Assembly: GCF_001279725.1 (NCBI RefSeq)
Contig: NZ_LGDE01000432.1
Coordinates: 1 to 64,000, forward strand
DNA from: Streptomyces sp. WM4235
GTDB lineage: Bacteria > Actinomycetota > Actinomycetes > Streptomycetales > Streptomycetaceae
Direction: 5' to 3'
DNA length: 64,000 bases
Of the stretch, positions 11,278-19,628 are shown piece after piece (within the stretch, counting starts at the first letter, position 1; every line of letters begins with the position of its first letter). The notes under the pieces were generated by a model. The model searched no databases, was not told where the DNA came from, and saw nothing but the letters and a program-made list of their open reading frames with translations. The position numbers and the translations under genes were made by a program.

Positions 11278-12650
11278 GCGGGGGAGCACCCGGGCCCGCC
11301 CGGCCGTCGAACCCCTCACGCCTCTCCCGCCTCTCCCGCCTCTCCCGCCTCTCCCGCAACAAGGACTTCAACGTCTTCTGGCTCGGCCAGGCGCTGTCCG
11401 TGATCGGCGGGTCGATCTCGCTCTTCGCACTGCCCCTGCTGGTGTTGGAAGCCACGGGGTCCCTCGCCCAGATGGGCCTGATCACCGCCGTCGGGGCGGT
11501 CTCCGCGGTCGGCACGGGACTGTTCGCGGGCCACGTGGTCGACCGGGTGGACCGCCGCCGGCTGATGATCGTCTGTGATCTGGCGCGCGCCGTACTGCTG
11601 GGCGCGGTGCCGTTCCTGTGGCTCGCGGGCCCCCGGATCTGGCTGCTGTACCTGATGACCGCCGTGGTCGGCGTGCTGAAGACGCTGTTCGACGTGGCGT
11701 ACGTGACGGCCGTCCCCAACCTGGTTCCCGCCGAGGACCTCACCTCCGCCAACGGGCGGCTCATGGGCACCTTCGCCGTGGGCACCCTGGTCGGGCCGAT
11801 TGCCGCCGCGGCCATCGCCACGTGGGTCGGAAAGGACTGGGCCCTGGGGGTGGACGGCGCCACCTTCCTGGTGTCCGCCGCGACCCTGCGGTGGGTGCGG
11901 CTCACCCCGCGCCCCACCCCGGACGGGACGGCGGAGGAGCGCCCGCCCGGCGGCGGGGCCGGGAGGACCCGCGAGATGTTCCTCGTCGGCTTCCGCTTCC
12001 TGTGGGCCCACGCGCTCCTGCGCCCGCTGACGGTGCTCCTCACCCTGTTGACCTTCGTCACCGTCGGCGCCACCGACCTGCTGATCTTCCGGGTCGAGAA
12101 CGACCTTCGGCAGAGCACCGCCACCCTCGGCTACATCGTCGCGGTCAGCGGTCTCGGCACGCTCGTCGGCGCTCTCTGCGCCGGGAGGCTGCGTCGCCTC
12201 CTCGGGTTCGGCGTCTGCTGGCTGGGCTCCGTCGCCCTGATCGGTCTCTCCGTCGCGGGCATCGGCGTGAGCCGCGACGTGCCGACCATCGCCGCACTGG
12301 CCGCCGTGTTCATGTTCGGGCTCACCGTCGCCGGGGTCTGCTCCATGACCCTGCGCCAGGAGGTGACACCGGACCCGCTGCTGGGCCGGGTCACCTCCGT
12401 GTTCTGGACCGTGCACAACGCCTCGGGCCCGGTGGGGGCGGCCGTCCTCACCCGACTGGCCCAGACGCACGGGGTCCCGGCGATCAGCCTGGCCGCCGGA
12501 GCCTTCTGCCTGCTGCTGGTCGGGGCCGGAGTGTTCACCCCGCTGCGCGCCGCGGGGACCGGCCGCCCGAAGGAGCCCCTCGCCGGATCACCCGGGCGCG
12601 GACCGGCCCGAAGCCTGTCAAGACGCGCACGGCCGGACCGACGCCGCTGA
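11274..12650 (+). CDS. MFS transporter, probable drug or metabolite exporter
   Basis: The 458-residue integral membrane protein has about twelve predicted helices and the loop 2-3 pattern GHVVDRVDRRRLMI of MFS proteins related to enterobactin exporter EntS and macrolide pumps (N-terminal core RNKDFNVFWLGQALSVIG). The GTG start overlaps the thioesterase stop by 4 bp. The cytoplasmic N-terminus holds a tandem Arg-Leu-Ser repeat encoded by a 9-bp DNA repeat. The C-terminal 35 residues are basic and disordered-looking. Substrate unknown; coupling to a thioesterase suggests a link with acyl-thioester metabolism (inference). Confidence 0.85.
   Translation: MSGGAPGPARPSNPSRLSRLSRLSRLSRNKDFNVFWLGQALSVIGGSISLFALPLLVLEATGSLAQMGLITAVGAVSAVGTGLFAGHVVDRVDRRRLMIVCDLARAVLLGAVPFLWLAGPRIWLLYLMTAVVGVLKTLFDVAYVTAVPNLVPAEDLTSANGRLMGTFAVGTLVGPIAAAAIATWVGKDWALGVDGATFLVSAATLRWVRLTPRPTPDGTAEERPPGGGAGRTREMFLVGFRFLWAHALLRPLTVLLTLLTFVTVGATDLLIFRVENDLRQSTATLGYIVAVSGLGTLVGALCAGRLRRLLGFGVCWLGSVALIGLSVAGIGVSRDVPTIAALAAVFMFGLTVAGVCSMTLRQEVTPDPLLGRVTSVFWTVHNASGPVGAAVLTRLAQTHGVPAISLAAGAFCLLLVGAGVFTPLRAAGTGRPKEPLAGSPGRGPARSLSRRARPDRRR
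11319..11354 (+). repeat. Four 9-bp tandem repeats encoding Arg-Leu-Ser
   Basis: CGCCTCTCC is repeated four times without change (11319-11327, 11328-11336, 11337-11345, 11346-11354) followed by CGC. It is in frame within the N-terminus of the MFS transporter, so change in copy number would not shift the frame. Confidence 0.9.
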
Positions 12651-12728
12651 ACCTCGGGCGGTCGCCGCCGCGCGCGAGGGCGGTCTGCCTGCGATCATGT
12701 CCCGGGGATCGTCCACCGAGGAGTGCGC

Positions 12729-13181
12729 ATGTCCGGAGAGTTCGAGGCGAGCGTCGAGATCGACCGCCCCGTCGAGGTGGTATTCGCCTACCTGGCCGAC
12801 GGCCGCAACGACCCGCAGTTCAGCCCGCGCGTCCAGGAGATCACCCGCAGTCCCGAGGGCCCCACGGCCGTCGGCACGGTCTTCCGCAGCACCGTCAAGG
12901 ACGCGGGCATGAAGACGGGGCGGGAGTTCCGGATCGACGGCTTCGACCCGCCCCGGTCGATCCGCTGGACCGAGCTGAGCCGCAACCTGGTCACGGCCAA
13001 CGGCGGCTACGACTTCGAACCCCTGCCCGGAGGTCGTACTCGGGTGCGGATCTTCAACACCCTCGAAGGGCACGGCGTCGGCAAGCTGCTCGTCGGGCTC
13101 GCCCTGGGCGCGGCCCGCAAGGACGCCCCCGACTTCGGCCGCCGGATCAAGGCGGCCGTGGAGGCGTCCTCCCCCCGGTGA
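12729..13181 (+). CDS. SRPBCC-family (polyketide cyclase/dehydrase-like) protein
   Basis: The 150-residue protein has the START/SRPBCC fold signature: FEASVEIDRPVEVVFAYLAD at the N-terminus, FRIDGFDPPRSIRW in the middle and a long C-terminal helix. Such proteins bind small hydrophobic ligands in a cavity and no catalytic residue can be assigned. GAGGAG lies 5 nt before the ATG at 12729, which is preferred over a GTG two codons earlier. It is followed by a hairpin shared with the convergent hydrolase gene. Confidence 0.8.
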   Translation: MSGEFEASVEIDRPVEVVFAYLADGRNDPQFSPRVQEITRSPEGPTAVGTVFRSTVKDAGMKTGREFRIDGFDPPRSIRWTELSRNLVTANGGYDFEPLPGGRTRVRIFNTLEGHGVGKLLVGLALGAARKDAPDFGRRIKAAVEASSPR

Positions 13182-13195
13182 CGGACGGGCCCCGG

Positions 13196-13230
13196 GTGAG
13201 GGGCGGGCCGGTACGTCGGCCCCCCCTCAC
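13196..13230. terminator. Bidirectional hairpin terminator between convergent genes
   Basis: GTGAGGGG plus GGGCCG (13196-13210, with one bulged C) pairs with 13217-13230 around a 6-nt loop. It lies between the convergent SRPBCC and aminopeptidase genes and can serve both. Confidence 0.65.
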
Positions 13231-13245
13231 GATCAGGGCCGCGCG

Positions 13246-14808
13246 TCAGAACCTCTGCGGTCCGATCGGGAACGGCAGCGGGCCGCGCCGCGGCGACGCC
13301 CCGCGGCGGTCGCCGTCACCAGGCGCGGTCCGGCACGTCACGTCCCCGGCGGGCAGCCGGCCCGTGGCCAGGTAGGCGTTGACCGGCGCGTTCGCGCAGG
13401 AGGTCGGGTCGGCCAGGTACACGCCGTGCCCCTCGCCGCCCGCCACCAGCACCATCCGGGAGCCCTTCAGCGCGCGGTGCAGGCCCTGACCGCTGACGAG
13501 GGGGGTCTGGGAGTCCCACTCGTTCTGCACGGTCAGCACGTTCGCGCGGGTCCGCATCGGGGTGGGCGCCTCCAACGGTCGCTGCCAGAACGCGCAGGGC
13601 TTGATGTTGGACGCCATGTCCCCGTACAGCGGGTACGCCACCTTGTCCCTGGCCGCGTCCCGCCGGTAACGCTCCGGATCGCGCGGCCAGTTGTCCGTGT
13701 CCGCGCACACCACGGACCAGAAGACGGCGCTGCCGTTGTCCGACGCCGGCTCCTCCGCGCCTGACCGTACGGACCGCCAACGGTTCGCGGCGCCGGGAGC
13801 CGCCGGCCGACCCTCGGCCGCGTCCTTGAGCTCCCTGACGAGCGGTGCCGCCTGCGCCGGGTAGAAGAACAGTCCGCGCGCGGCGCGGATGTCGTCTCCC
13901 GTGATCTTCTGCCCTTCGAGGACGATCGGGTCCGCGTCGGCCCGCGCCACCAGCGCCCAGAACGTGTCGGACACCGCCTTCGGGGTGTTCCCGAGCCGGA
14001 ACTCGCCCGCGCGCTCGGCGGTCCACTCGGTCCACCGCTTGAACGCGGGCTCGGCCTCTGATGCCCAGACCTGGAACATGCCCCGCCAGATCCGCTGCGG
14101 GTCGACGCCACTGTCCAGGACGAAGCGGTCCGTCCGCTGCGGGAACATCTGCGTGTACACGGCGCCCAGATACGTGCCGTACGAGTAGCCCACGTACGAG
14201 ATCCTGCGCTCGCCCAGGGCGGCGCGGATCGCGTCCATGTCACGAGCGGTGTTGCGGGTGCTGATGTGGGGGAGGACCGCACCGGCCTTCTGCCGGCACT
14301 TGTCCGCGACGGTGCGCGCCCACGCCACGTCCGAGGGGAAGGTCCCCGGCCGGTACGGCCGGTCGATGCTCTGCTCGGCGTCGTTCAGGCCGCAGGTGAT
14401 GGGACTGCTGGAGCCGACACCGCGCGGATCGAAGCCGATGAGGTCGTACTTCTCGCGAACCTCCTCGGGCATCGACTCCTTCATCATCAACGGCAGGTCG
14501 AGGCCGCTGCCGCCCGGCCCACCGGGGTTCAACAGCATGACCCCGTGCCGTTTGGCCGGGTTCTCGCTCTTGACGCGGGATATGGCGAGGTCGATCGTGC
14601 GCCCGCGGGGGCGCTGGTAGTCGAGCGGAACCTTGATGGTCGCGCACTCGTACGAGGCCGGCTGGTCCGGGTTGCACCGGTGCCAGGCGGGCCCGCGTGC
14701 CGAGTCGAGGTCCGCGGGAGCGGCGGACGCCCCGGTCGCGGACAACAGCGGGACGCCGGAGGCGAGGAGACCGACGGCGAGCAGGGGTGCGAATCGCTTC
14801 ATGTGCAC
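13246..14808 (-). CDS. Secreted alpha/beta-hydrolase, tripeptidyl-aminopeptidase-like
   Basis: The 520-residue protein belongs to the S33 tripeptidyl aminopeptidase group of streptomycetes. A signal peptide (FAPLLAVGLLASGVPLLSAT, cut near GASAAP) sends it out of the cell. The oxyanion region LLNPGGPGGSG is followed by the nucleophile elbow GYSYGTYLG, then the acid in NEWDSQTP and the His in GEGHGVY; the last two lie in the TAP C-terminal domain. It should release tripeptides from protein N-termini. GTG at 14808 (AAGGAA 10 nt upstream) or ATG at 14802 may be the start. Its neighbours are unrelated, so it is probably monocistronic. Confidence 0.9.
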   Translation of the reverse strand: MHMKRFAPLLAVGLLASGVPLLSATGASAAPADLDSARGPAWHRCNPDQPASYECATIKVPLDYQRPRGRTIDLAISRVKSENPAKRHGVMLLNPGGPGGSGLDLPLMMKESMPEEVREKYDLIGFDPRGVGSSSPITCGLNDAEQSIDRPYRPGTFPSDVAWARTVADKCRQKAGAVLPHISTRNTARDMDAIRAALGERRISYVGYSYGTYLGAVYTQMFPQRTDRFVLDSGVDPQRIWRGMFQVWASEAEPAFKRWTEWTAERAGEFRLGNTPKAVSDTFWALVARADADPIVLEGQKITGDDIRAARGLFFYPAQAAPLVRELKDAAEGRPAAPGAANRWRSVRSGAEEPASDNGSAVFWSVVCADTDNWPRDPERYRRDAARDKVAYPLYGDMASNIKPCAFWQRPLEAPTPMRTRANVLTVQNEWDSQTPLVSGQGLHRALKGSRMVLVAGGEGHGVYLADPTSCANAPVNAYLATGRLPAGDVTCRTAPGDGDRRGASPRRGPLPFPIGPQRF

Positions 14809-15197
14809 GAAGTGCCGTTCCTTTCGGTGAGGGACGGTTCCCGCTCACCATGTGGCACACCGCGCCGCGGGCGAATCATCCCGAAGGGCGGCTTCCATGC
14901 TCCTCGCGAATGACTGCAATTCCGGACAACTGGCCGAAACTCAGGCGGCGTTCGGCCAGGCGGAGGCGAGGGCGGCAGTCACTCGTGCCCCGGGCGCCCG
15001 AACCGTACCAGCCTTTCGAGGCGTTGCCCGGATGTTTGTCCATTCGTGATGGCCCTTCCAAAAGAACACCACAACTGGCGCTAGCGTCCCTAGCCACCCG
15101 GGAGTTCGGACGGTTGAGGTCCTGGGCGGCGTGTCAGACGCCGCCCGCGGCCCCTCCGACTTTGAGTCCCTCCCGGTCCACGCAGCAAGGAGGCACA
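14809..15197. other. Divergent intergenic region with a leader hairpin
   Basis: These 389 bp between the aminopeptidase and DUF4142 genes hold no gene I can support. A perfect 9-bp stem (GGGCGGCGT and complement, 15124-15132 and 15138-15146, 5-nt loop) lies about 50 nt before the DUF4142 start and may be part of its leader. The stretch 15040-15110 is relatively A-rich and is where promoters would be expected, but I cannot fix a -35/-10 pair. Confidence 0.4.
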
Positions 15198-15899
15198 GTG
15201 CCGTCAATCCGCCGGTCTTCCATCGGCAGCATGTCGGTCGCGTCGAGACACGTGATGGGAACGGGCATGGTCATCGGAGCCCTCGCCTTCACGTTGATCG
15301 CGCTGCTGATTCCCGTGCAGAGCTTCGGTGGCAGAGCCTCCGCGGCCGCCTCGGCCCCGGCGGGCGACGACGACGGCGCCGGGGTGCTGAGTACCGCCTT
15401 CGGTCCACTGACCCCCCAGGACCGAGACTTCATCCGCAAGGTGCGCCTCGCCGGACTCTGGGAGCTGCCCGCCGGGCGTCAGGCCCAGGAACGCGGTGCG
15501 CGCCCCACGGTGCGGACCGCCGGGGAGCACCTCATCGAAGGCCACACCGAACTCGACCGCCGCGTCATAGAGGTGGGAGGCGCCCTCGGCGTCCAACTGC
15601 CGGACCGGCCGAGTGATCAGCAGCAGGGCTGGCTCAACCAGATGACCGCGGCCCAGGGTGACGAGTACGAACGCGTGTTCGTCCAGCTGCTGCGTCGGGC
15701 CCACGGCAAGGTGTTCGCGCTGGTCGCCCAGATCCGGGCCCAGACCCGCAACTCCATGGTCCGCGAGTTGGCCAATGACGCCAACACCACAGTCCTGGAC
15801 CACATTTCGGTCCTCGAAGCCACCGGGCTGGTCGACTTCGACGGCCTGGTGGACGCCACTCCCACCCCCTCCACTGTTTCCCGACCCCCGACGAAGTGA
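15198..15899 (+). CDS. DUF4142 domain protein, secreted or membrane-anchored
   Basis: The 233-residue protein begins with an N-terminal membrane segment (about residues 20-40, MGTGMVIGALAFTLIALLIP) and a possible cleavage after ASAAASA. The rest is a DUF4142 helical bundle of ferritin-like type: LTPQDRDFIRKVRLAGLWEL, then VRTAGEHLIEGHTELDRRV, with helices to the end. The function of the family is unknown. GTG 15198 is chosen because AAGGAGG sits 4 nt upstream; the frame is open far upstream without homologous content. The next gene starts 9 bp after its stop, so the two form an operon of extracytoplasmic proteins. Confidence 0.82.
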   Translation: MPSIRRSSIGSMSVASRHVMGTGMVIGALAFTLIALLIPVQSFGGRASAAASAPAGDDDGAGVLSTAFGPLTPQDRDFIRKVRLAGLWELPAGRQAQERGARPTVRTAGEHLIEGHTELDRRVIEVGGALGVQLPDRPSDQQQGWLNQMTAAQGDEYERVFVQLLRRAHGKVFALVAQIRAQTRNSMVRELANDANTTVLDHISVLEATGLVDFDGLVDATPTPSTVSRPPTK

Positions 15900-15908
15900 A
15901 GTGATCGC

Positions 15909-17303
15909 ATGAGTCAAAAGGGCCACAAACGCCGCTTGCGGCCGACGCACAAGGCCCTCGCCATCGTGTCCGCCCTGGTCCTGGGCGGCGGCGGGGTCGT
16001 GATCGTCGCGCAGGGGGCATCCGCCGGGCAGGACTCCGCGCGGACGGCGCCGGTGACGGCCACCATCGACTGTCCCGACGTGGGCGACAAACTTCGCGCG
16101 GTGCCCGACCAGGCCAAGCCCGAAGTCGACGCCAAACTGGCGCAGTTGGACACGCAGATCGCCGACTCCTACAAACGCCTCGCCACCGGCAAGGCCAAGG
16201 GCGGCGCACTCCTCGGCGAGCTGAAGCAGAAGCGCGACAAGACCATCGCCGACATGTCGAAGGCGATCGGCCAGTCCGGTGGCAACGCCGGGCAGTTGCA
16301 GGCCCTCGGCGGCTGCGAGATGAAGCAGGCCGCGGCCGCCGACATCCCGGACGCGCCCGGAGCCCAGGTCGGCGCCCAGGCGGCAGCTCCCCAGAACCAG
16401 GCCGCCAAGGGTGCCAACGGCGGCGGGCCGGCGCGCAGCGACTTCGTCGCCATCAACACGGTGCGGCCGAACGTGGCCAACCCCGGCGCGAAGGCCGGCG
16501 GCTCCCGGGGCCAGCTGTCCGTGCAGTGCGGACGCAACCAGGAGAAGCACTTCAACCCCGACAACGTCATCGTCGCCCCCGGCGTGAGCAACGGCGCCCA
16601 CCACATGCACGACTACGTCGGCAACAGGACCACGGACGCCTTCTCCACCAACAACAGCCTGGCCGCCTCCGGCACCACATGCACCAACGGCGACCAGTCC
16701 ACCTACTACTGGCCGGTCCTGCGCCTTCGCGACGGACGCGCCGAGAAGGACGCCAACGCCCCCGGCGGCGGCCAGGACGCCAACATCGGCACCATCCTCC
16801 AGCCGAAGCAGGTGACCATCGACTTCAAGGGCAGCCCCGTCGCCAAGGTCACCGCCATGCCGCGCTTCATGCGCATCATCACCGGTGACGCCAAGGCCTT
16901 CACCAACGGCAACGCCAACGCGAACGCGTCGTGGAGCTGCACGGGCTTCGAGAACCGCCAGCTGAAGGACAAGTACCCGATCTGCCCCAAGGGCAGTGAC
17001 GTGGTGCGCACCTTCAAGTTCCAGAGCTGCTGGGACGGCAAGAACACCGACAGCGCCAACCACCGCACCCACGTGGCCTTCGCCGCCGCCAACGGCGCCT
17101 GCCCGGCCGGAATGAAGGCCATCCCGCAGCTGGTCCAGCGGATCGTGTACGGAGTGGCGCCCGGCGCGAAGTTCGCCGTGGACAGCTTCCCCGAGCAGTT
17201 GCACAAGCCGGTCACCGACCACGGCGACTTCATCAACGTCATGAACAACAACCTGATGAACAAGGCCGTCCAGTGCATCAACGGCGGGCGCGCCTGCCGC
17301 TGA
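15909..17303 (+). CDS. DUF1996 domain secreted protein
   Basis: The 464-residue protein has a twin-basic start, a hydrophobic segment (ALAIVSALVLGGGGVVIVA) and a cleavage site near QGASAGQ, so it is exported. A charged helical part (residues 50-130) follows. The DUF1996 domain starts with FVAINTVRPNV and contains GVSNGAHHMHDYVGN and FKFQSCWDGKNTDSANHRTH, the His-rich motifs of the family, also found in fungal secreted proteins. They suggest metal or polysaccharide binding, but no activity is established to my knowledge. It is cotranscribed with the DUF4142 gene and followed by a very strong terminator. Confidence 0.85.
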   Translation: MSQKGHKRRLRPTHKALAIVSALVLGGGGVVIVAQGASAGQDSARTAPVTATIDCPDVGDKLRAVPDQAKPEVDAKLAQLDTQIADSYKRLATGKAKGGALLGELKQKRDKTIADMSKAIGQSGGNAGQLQALGGCEMKQAAAADIPDAPGAQVGAQAAAPQNQAAKGANGGGPARSDFVAINTVRPNVANPGAKAGGSRGQLSVQCGRNQEKHFNPDNVIVAPGVSNGAHHMHDYVGNRTTDAFSTNNSLAASGTTCTNGDQSTYYWPVLRLRDGRAEKDANAPGGGQDANIGTILQPKQVTIDFKGSPVAKVTAMPRFMRIITGDAKAFTNGNANANASWSCTGFENRQLKDKYPICPKGSDVVRTFKFQSCWDGKNTDSANHRTHVAFAAANGACPAGMKAIPQLVQRIVYGVAPGAKFAVDSFPEQLHKPVTDHGDFINVMNNNLMNKAVQCINGGRACR

Positions 17304-17305
17304 GA

Positions 17306-17398
17306 CTCTCGGGGCGTCGCCCTCCTCCCACCCTCCCCCGCGTCGCCCCGAGAGCGGTGCCGGTCCGAAGCCGACTTCGGACCGGCACCGCCCTTTTT
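17306..17398 (+). terminator. Strong intrinsic terminator with T-tract
   Basis: An 11-bp stem (17306-17316 with 17344-17354) is followed by a perfect 17-bp stem (17354-17370 and 17375-17391) with a CCGA loop and then CCTTTTT. This is one of only two classical rho-independent terminators in the window. Confidence 0.93.
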
Positions 17399-17445
17399 GC
17401 CGTCCCGAACGGGGCCCGCGGGCCCCGGAGCACGTGAGGAGCGAC

Positions 17446-18270
17446 ATGTCCGGCCCCTCAGACACATCCGGCCGGTCCCGCGCGCCCGGCCGGATCGGCA
17501 CGTCCGGCCGCGTCGGCGAGTCCGATCGGGAACTCATCCGGCGGATCAGACGGTCCTGTTCCCGCGAGGCCCTGGACACCGAGGCCTTCGAGCTCCTTTA
17601 CCGACGCCACCGCCCCGCGGCCCTCGCCTGTGCCCGAGCCTGTAGCCGGGCCCCGCAGGATGCCGAGGACCTCGTCTCCGAGGCTTTCCTGCGCACCCTC
17701 CAGGCCGTTCGCTCCGGCTCCGGCCCCAGGGACCACTGGCGCCCGTACCTGCTCACCGTCGTCCGGCACACGGCAGTCGAGTGGCGGGCCGGGGACGAAC
17801 GCGTCATCCTCACGCCGGATGTCGAGTCCTGGTGCCGCCCCGGCCCCTCGGGGGGCGATCCGCAACGCCGGCTGGTGGACGGCGAGAACCGCCGGCTCGC
17901 CGCACGTTCCTTCCGCAACCTGCCCGAGCGCTGGAAAGCCGTCCTGTGGCACACCCTCGTCGAGGACGACTGCCCGCACCAGGTTCCCGTACTGCTGGGC
18001 ATCACCCAGAGCGCCGTGACCTCGCTGGCCTTTCGCGCCCGCGAGGGGCTGCGCGAGGCGTACCTGGGCGCCCACGTGGACCCGGCCGACGACGCGCGCT
18101 GCCGCCACTTCGTCAGCCTGCTCGGCGCCGCGGTCAGGCGGCGCGGGGTTTCCCGCCGGCTCGCCCGCCACCTCTCGGTCTGCCGCTCCTGCGCCCGGGC
18201 CTACCGGGAGCTGAGCGACCTCAACACCGCCCTGCGCCCCGGCGCTCCGGGGGTGGCCGCACGCCTGTGA
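17446..18270 (+). CDS. ECF-like sigma factor with C-terminal zinc-finger motif
   Basis: The 274-residue protein has a sigma region 2 (FELLYRRHRPAALACARAC, then APQDAEDLVSEAFLRTL) near residues 45-90 and a region 4-like helix-turn-helix (LPERWKAVLWHTLVED, then VPVLLGITQSAVTSLAFRAR) near 165-205. The last 60 residues hold RHLSVCRSC, an H-x3-C-x2-C motif like the zinc-binding anti-sigma domain, with an earlier CRH. Sigma and anti-sigma-like parts thus appear on one chain. The ATG at 17446 has GAGGAG 4 nt upstream. No separate anti-sigma gene follows. Self-inhibition or redox control through zinc is a plausible inference; the target promoters are unknown. Confidence 0.8.
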   Translation: MSGPSDTSGRSRAPGRIGTSGRVGESDRELIRRIRRSCSREALDTEAFELLYRRHRPAALACARACSRAPQDAEDLVSEAFLRTLQAVRSGSGPRDHWRPYLLTVVRHTAVEWRAGDERVILTPDVESWCRPGPSGGDPQRRLVDGENRRLAARSFRNLPERWKAVLWHTLVEDDCPHQVPVLLGITQSAVTSLAFRAREGLREAYLGAHVDPADDARCRHFVSLLGAAVRRRGVSRRLARHLSVCRSCARAYRELSDLNTALRPGAPGVAARL

Positions 18271-18280
18271 CCCGGTGCTG

Positions 18281-18355
18281 GACGCGAAAGAAACCATCGC
18301 GAAAGGAACCGACGCGAAAGGAACCGACACCAAAGGAACCGACACGAAAGAAGCC
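18281..18355 (+). repeat. Five 15-bp tandem repeats leading into a terminator
   Basis: The unit GACGCGAAAGGAACC occurs five times with one to four changes per copy (18281, 18296, 18311, 18326, 18341). The array starts 10 bp after the sigma factor stop, and the last copy forms the base of the adjoining terminator stem. Confidence 0.9.
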
Positions 18356-18399
18356 GGCCCTCCCCCCGCATCTGCGGGGGGAGGGCCGGCTCCTTTCGT
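18344..18399. terminator. 27-bp stem bidirectional terminator
   Basis: Positions 18344-18370 pair with 18373-18399 with a single mismatch and almost no loop. The hairpin lies between the sigma factor gene and the convergent regulator gene and should stop transcription from both sides. Its outer arms contain AAAG/CTTT from the neighbouring repeat array. Confidence 0.85.
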
Positions 18400-18419
18400 C
18401 GGGGGTGCTGTTCGGGGGG

Positions 18420-19628
18420 TTAGAGGCCGTTGACTCGGGCCATGCGTCCGGCGCCCAGTGGTGGGCGGAAGTCGGCGGTGACGACGCGGGCCCTGCGGGT
18501 CACTCGGGAGTGTTGGCGTCTGACCTGGGCCATGAGGCGCCTGCTGCGGAGGGCCATTTCGAGTTCGAAGCGGGTGCGGGGGTCGCGGAGTCCGGGGCCG
18601 AAGAGTTTCTCGAGTTGGCGCATGCGGTAGCGGACGGTCTGGGGGTGGACGCTGAGGGCTTTCGCGGCTTCGGGTGCGCCGCCTCCTTCGAGCCAGGCGA
18701 GGAGTGTGACTTCGAGTCGTTCGCTCTGGCGGGGGGTGAGGTCGGCGAGGGGGCGCAGCCAGCGGGTGGCGAGTGCGTGGGCGAGGGGTTCGTCCTGGAG
18801 GAGCATGAGGGTGGAGAGGTGGTCGTCGACGAACACGGCGCGTGCTTCGGGGCCGGAGCGGGTGGGGGTGAGGTTGAGCAGGCGTACGGCCCAGCGGAGG
18901 GAGGAGGCGGTGTCGCGGGGTGGGACGGGGTGTCCGACGGCGGCGAATCGGCCGCGCAGGGAGCTCTCGAGTGTGGTGCGGGTGTCCGGGTCGGGGGCGG
19001 GGACCAGGAGGCAGGGTTGGCCGTTGACCAGTCCGGCCAGGGCGTCGTCGAGGACGGCCGCGAGTTGCTGGGTTTCGCCGGGGGAGACCAGGGCGATGGC
19101 CCGGACGGAGGAGGGCAGCGGCCAGCGGGCCGCGCCGGCCAGTTCGGCCAGGGCTATTTCGGACATGGGCATGTCAGATGTGAGAACGGCGAAGAGCTCT
19201 CGCCGAGCACGTTCGGGCCCGAGCTCTCGCCGAGCACGTTCGGGCCCTGTGCTGAATCCCTGGGAGGGGACCGCCTTGAGCGTGGGCAACGAGCCGCCGC
19301 CGTGCACGTCCTGAGGGAAGAGCGCGTCCGCGTCCTGCTGCCGAGGGTTTCGGGCCGGCTCTGCCTGCCGGGCCGGCTGAATCTGATCTGCTGCCTCATC
19401 CTGCGGTGTTACCGACGGTTCGCGGTAACCGAGGACCGTGAGCAGGGCCGACTCCACGTGCTCTCTGACGATCTCGTCGTCGATGTCCTCGATGAGAGTG
19501 GAGAAACCGGGGATGTCGCTCCGCAGTTCCTCCACGATCCCCGCGGCCAGCGCGGGTAGTTCCTTTCGCAGGACCCGGGTCCATTCGCCGCGTGGGCGGG
19601 ACCAGATGCGGTTCAGAAGTTCGCACAT
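18420..19628 (-). CDS. PucR-type transcriptional regulator
   Basis: The 402-residue protein ends in a PucR-type helix-turn-helix (LLAWLEGGGAPEAAKALSV followed by HPQTVRYRMRQLEKLFG). Before it lies a GGDEF-like/PucR central region with DDHLSTLMLLQ and PLADL. The N-terminus (MCELLNRIWSRPRGEWTRVL) is an alpha-helical domain common in Streptomyces members. GAGG lies 5 nt upstream of the ATG at 19628; another ATG five codons earlier is possible. The linker contains a perfect in-frame duplication of nine residues (GPERARREL twice). It is divergent from the cytochrome/flavoprotein operon and may regulate it (inference). Confidence 0.82.
   Translation of the reverse strand: MCELLNRIWSRPRGEWTRVLRKELPALAAGIVEELRSDIPGFSTLIEDIDDEIVREHVESALLTVLGYREPSVTPQDEAADQIQPARQAEPARNPRQQDADALFPQDVHGGGSLPTLKAVPSQGFSTGPERARRELGPERARRELFAVLTSDMPMSEIALAELAGAARWPLPSSVRAIALVSPGETQQLAAVLDDALAGLVNGQPCLLVPAPDPDTRTTLESSLRGRFAAVGHPVPPRDTASSLRWAVRLLNLTPTRSGPEARAVFVDDHLSTLMLLQDEPLAHALATRWLRPLADLTPRQSERLEVTLLAWLEGGGAPEAAKALSVHPQTVRYRMRQLEKLFGPGLRDPRTRFELEMALRSRRLMAQVRRQHSRVTRRARVVTADFRPPLGAGRMARVNGL
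19194..19247 (-). repeat. Perfect 27-bp tandem duplication inside the regulator gene
   Basis: Two identical 27-bp units lie side by side (19194-19220 and 19221-19247). They keep the frame and duplicate GPERARREL in the linker between the N-terminal and central domains. The identity of both copies suggests a recent event. Confidence 0.95.
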
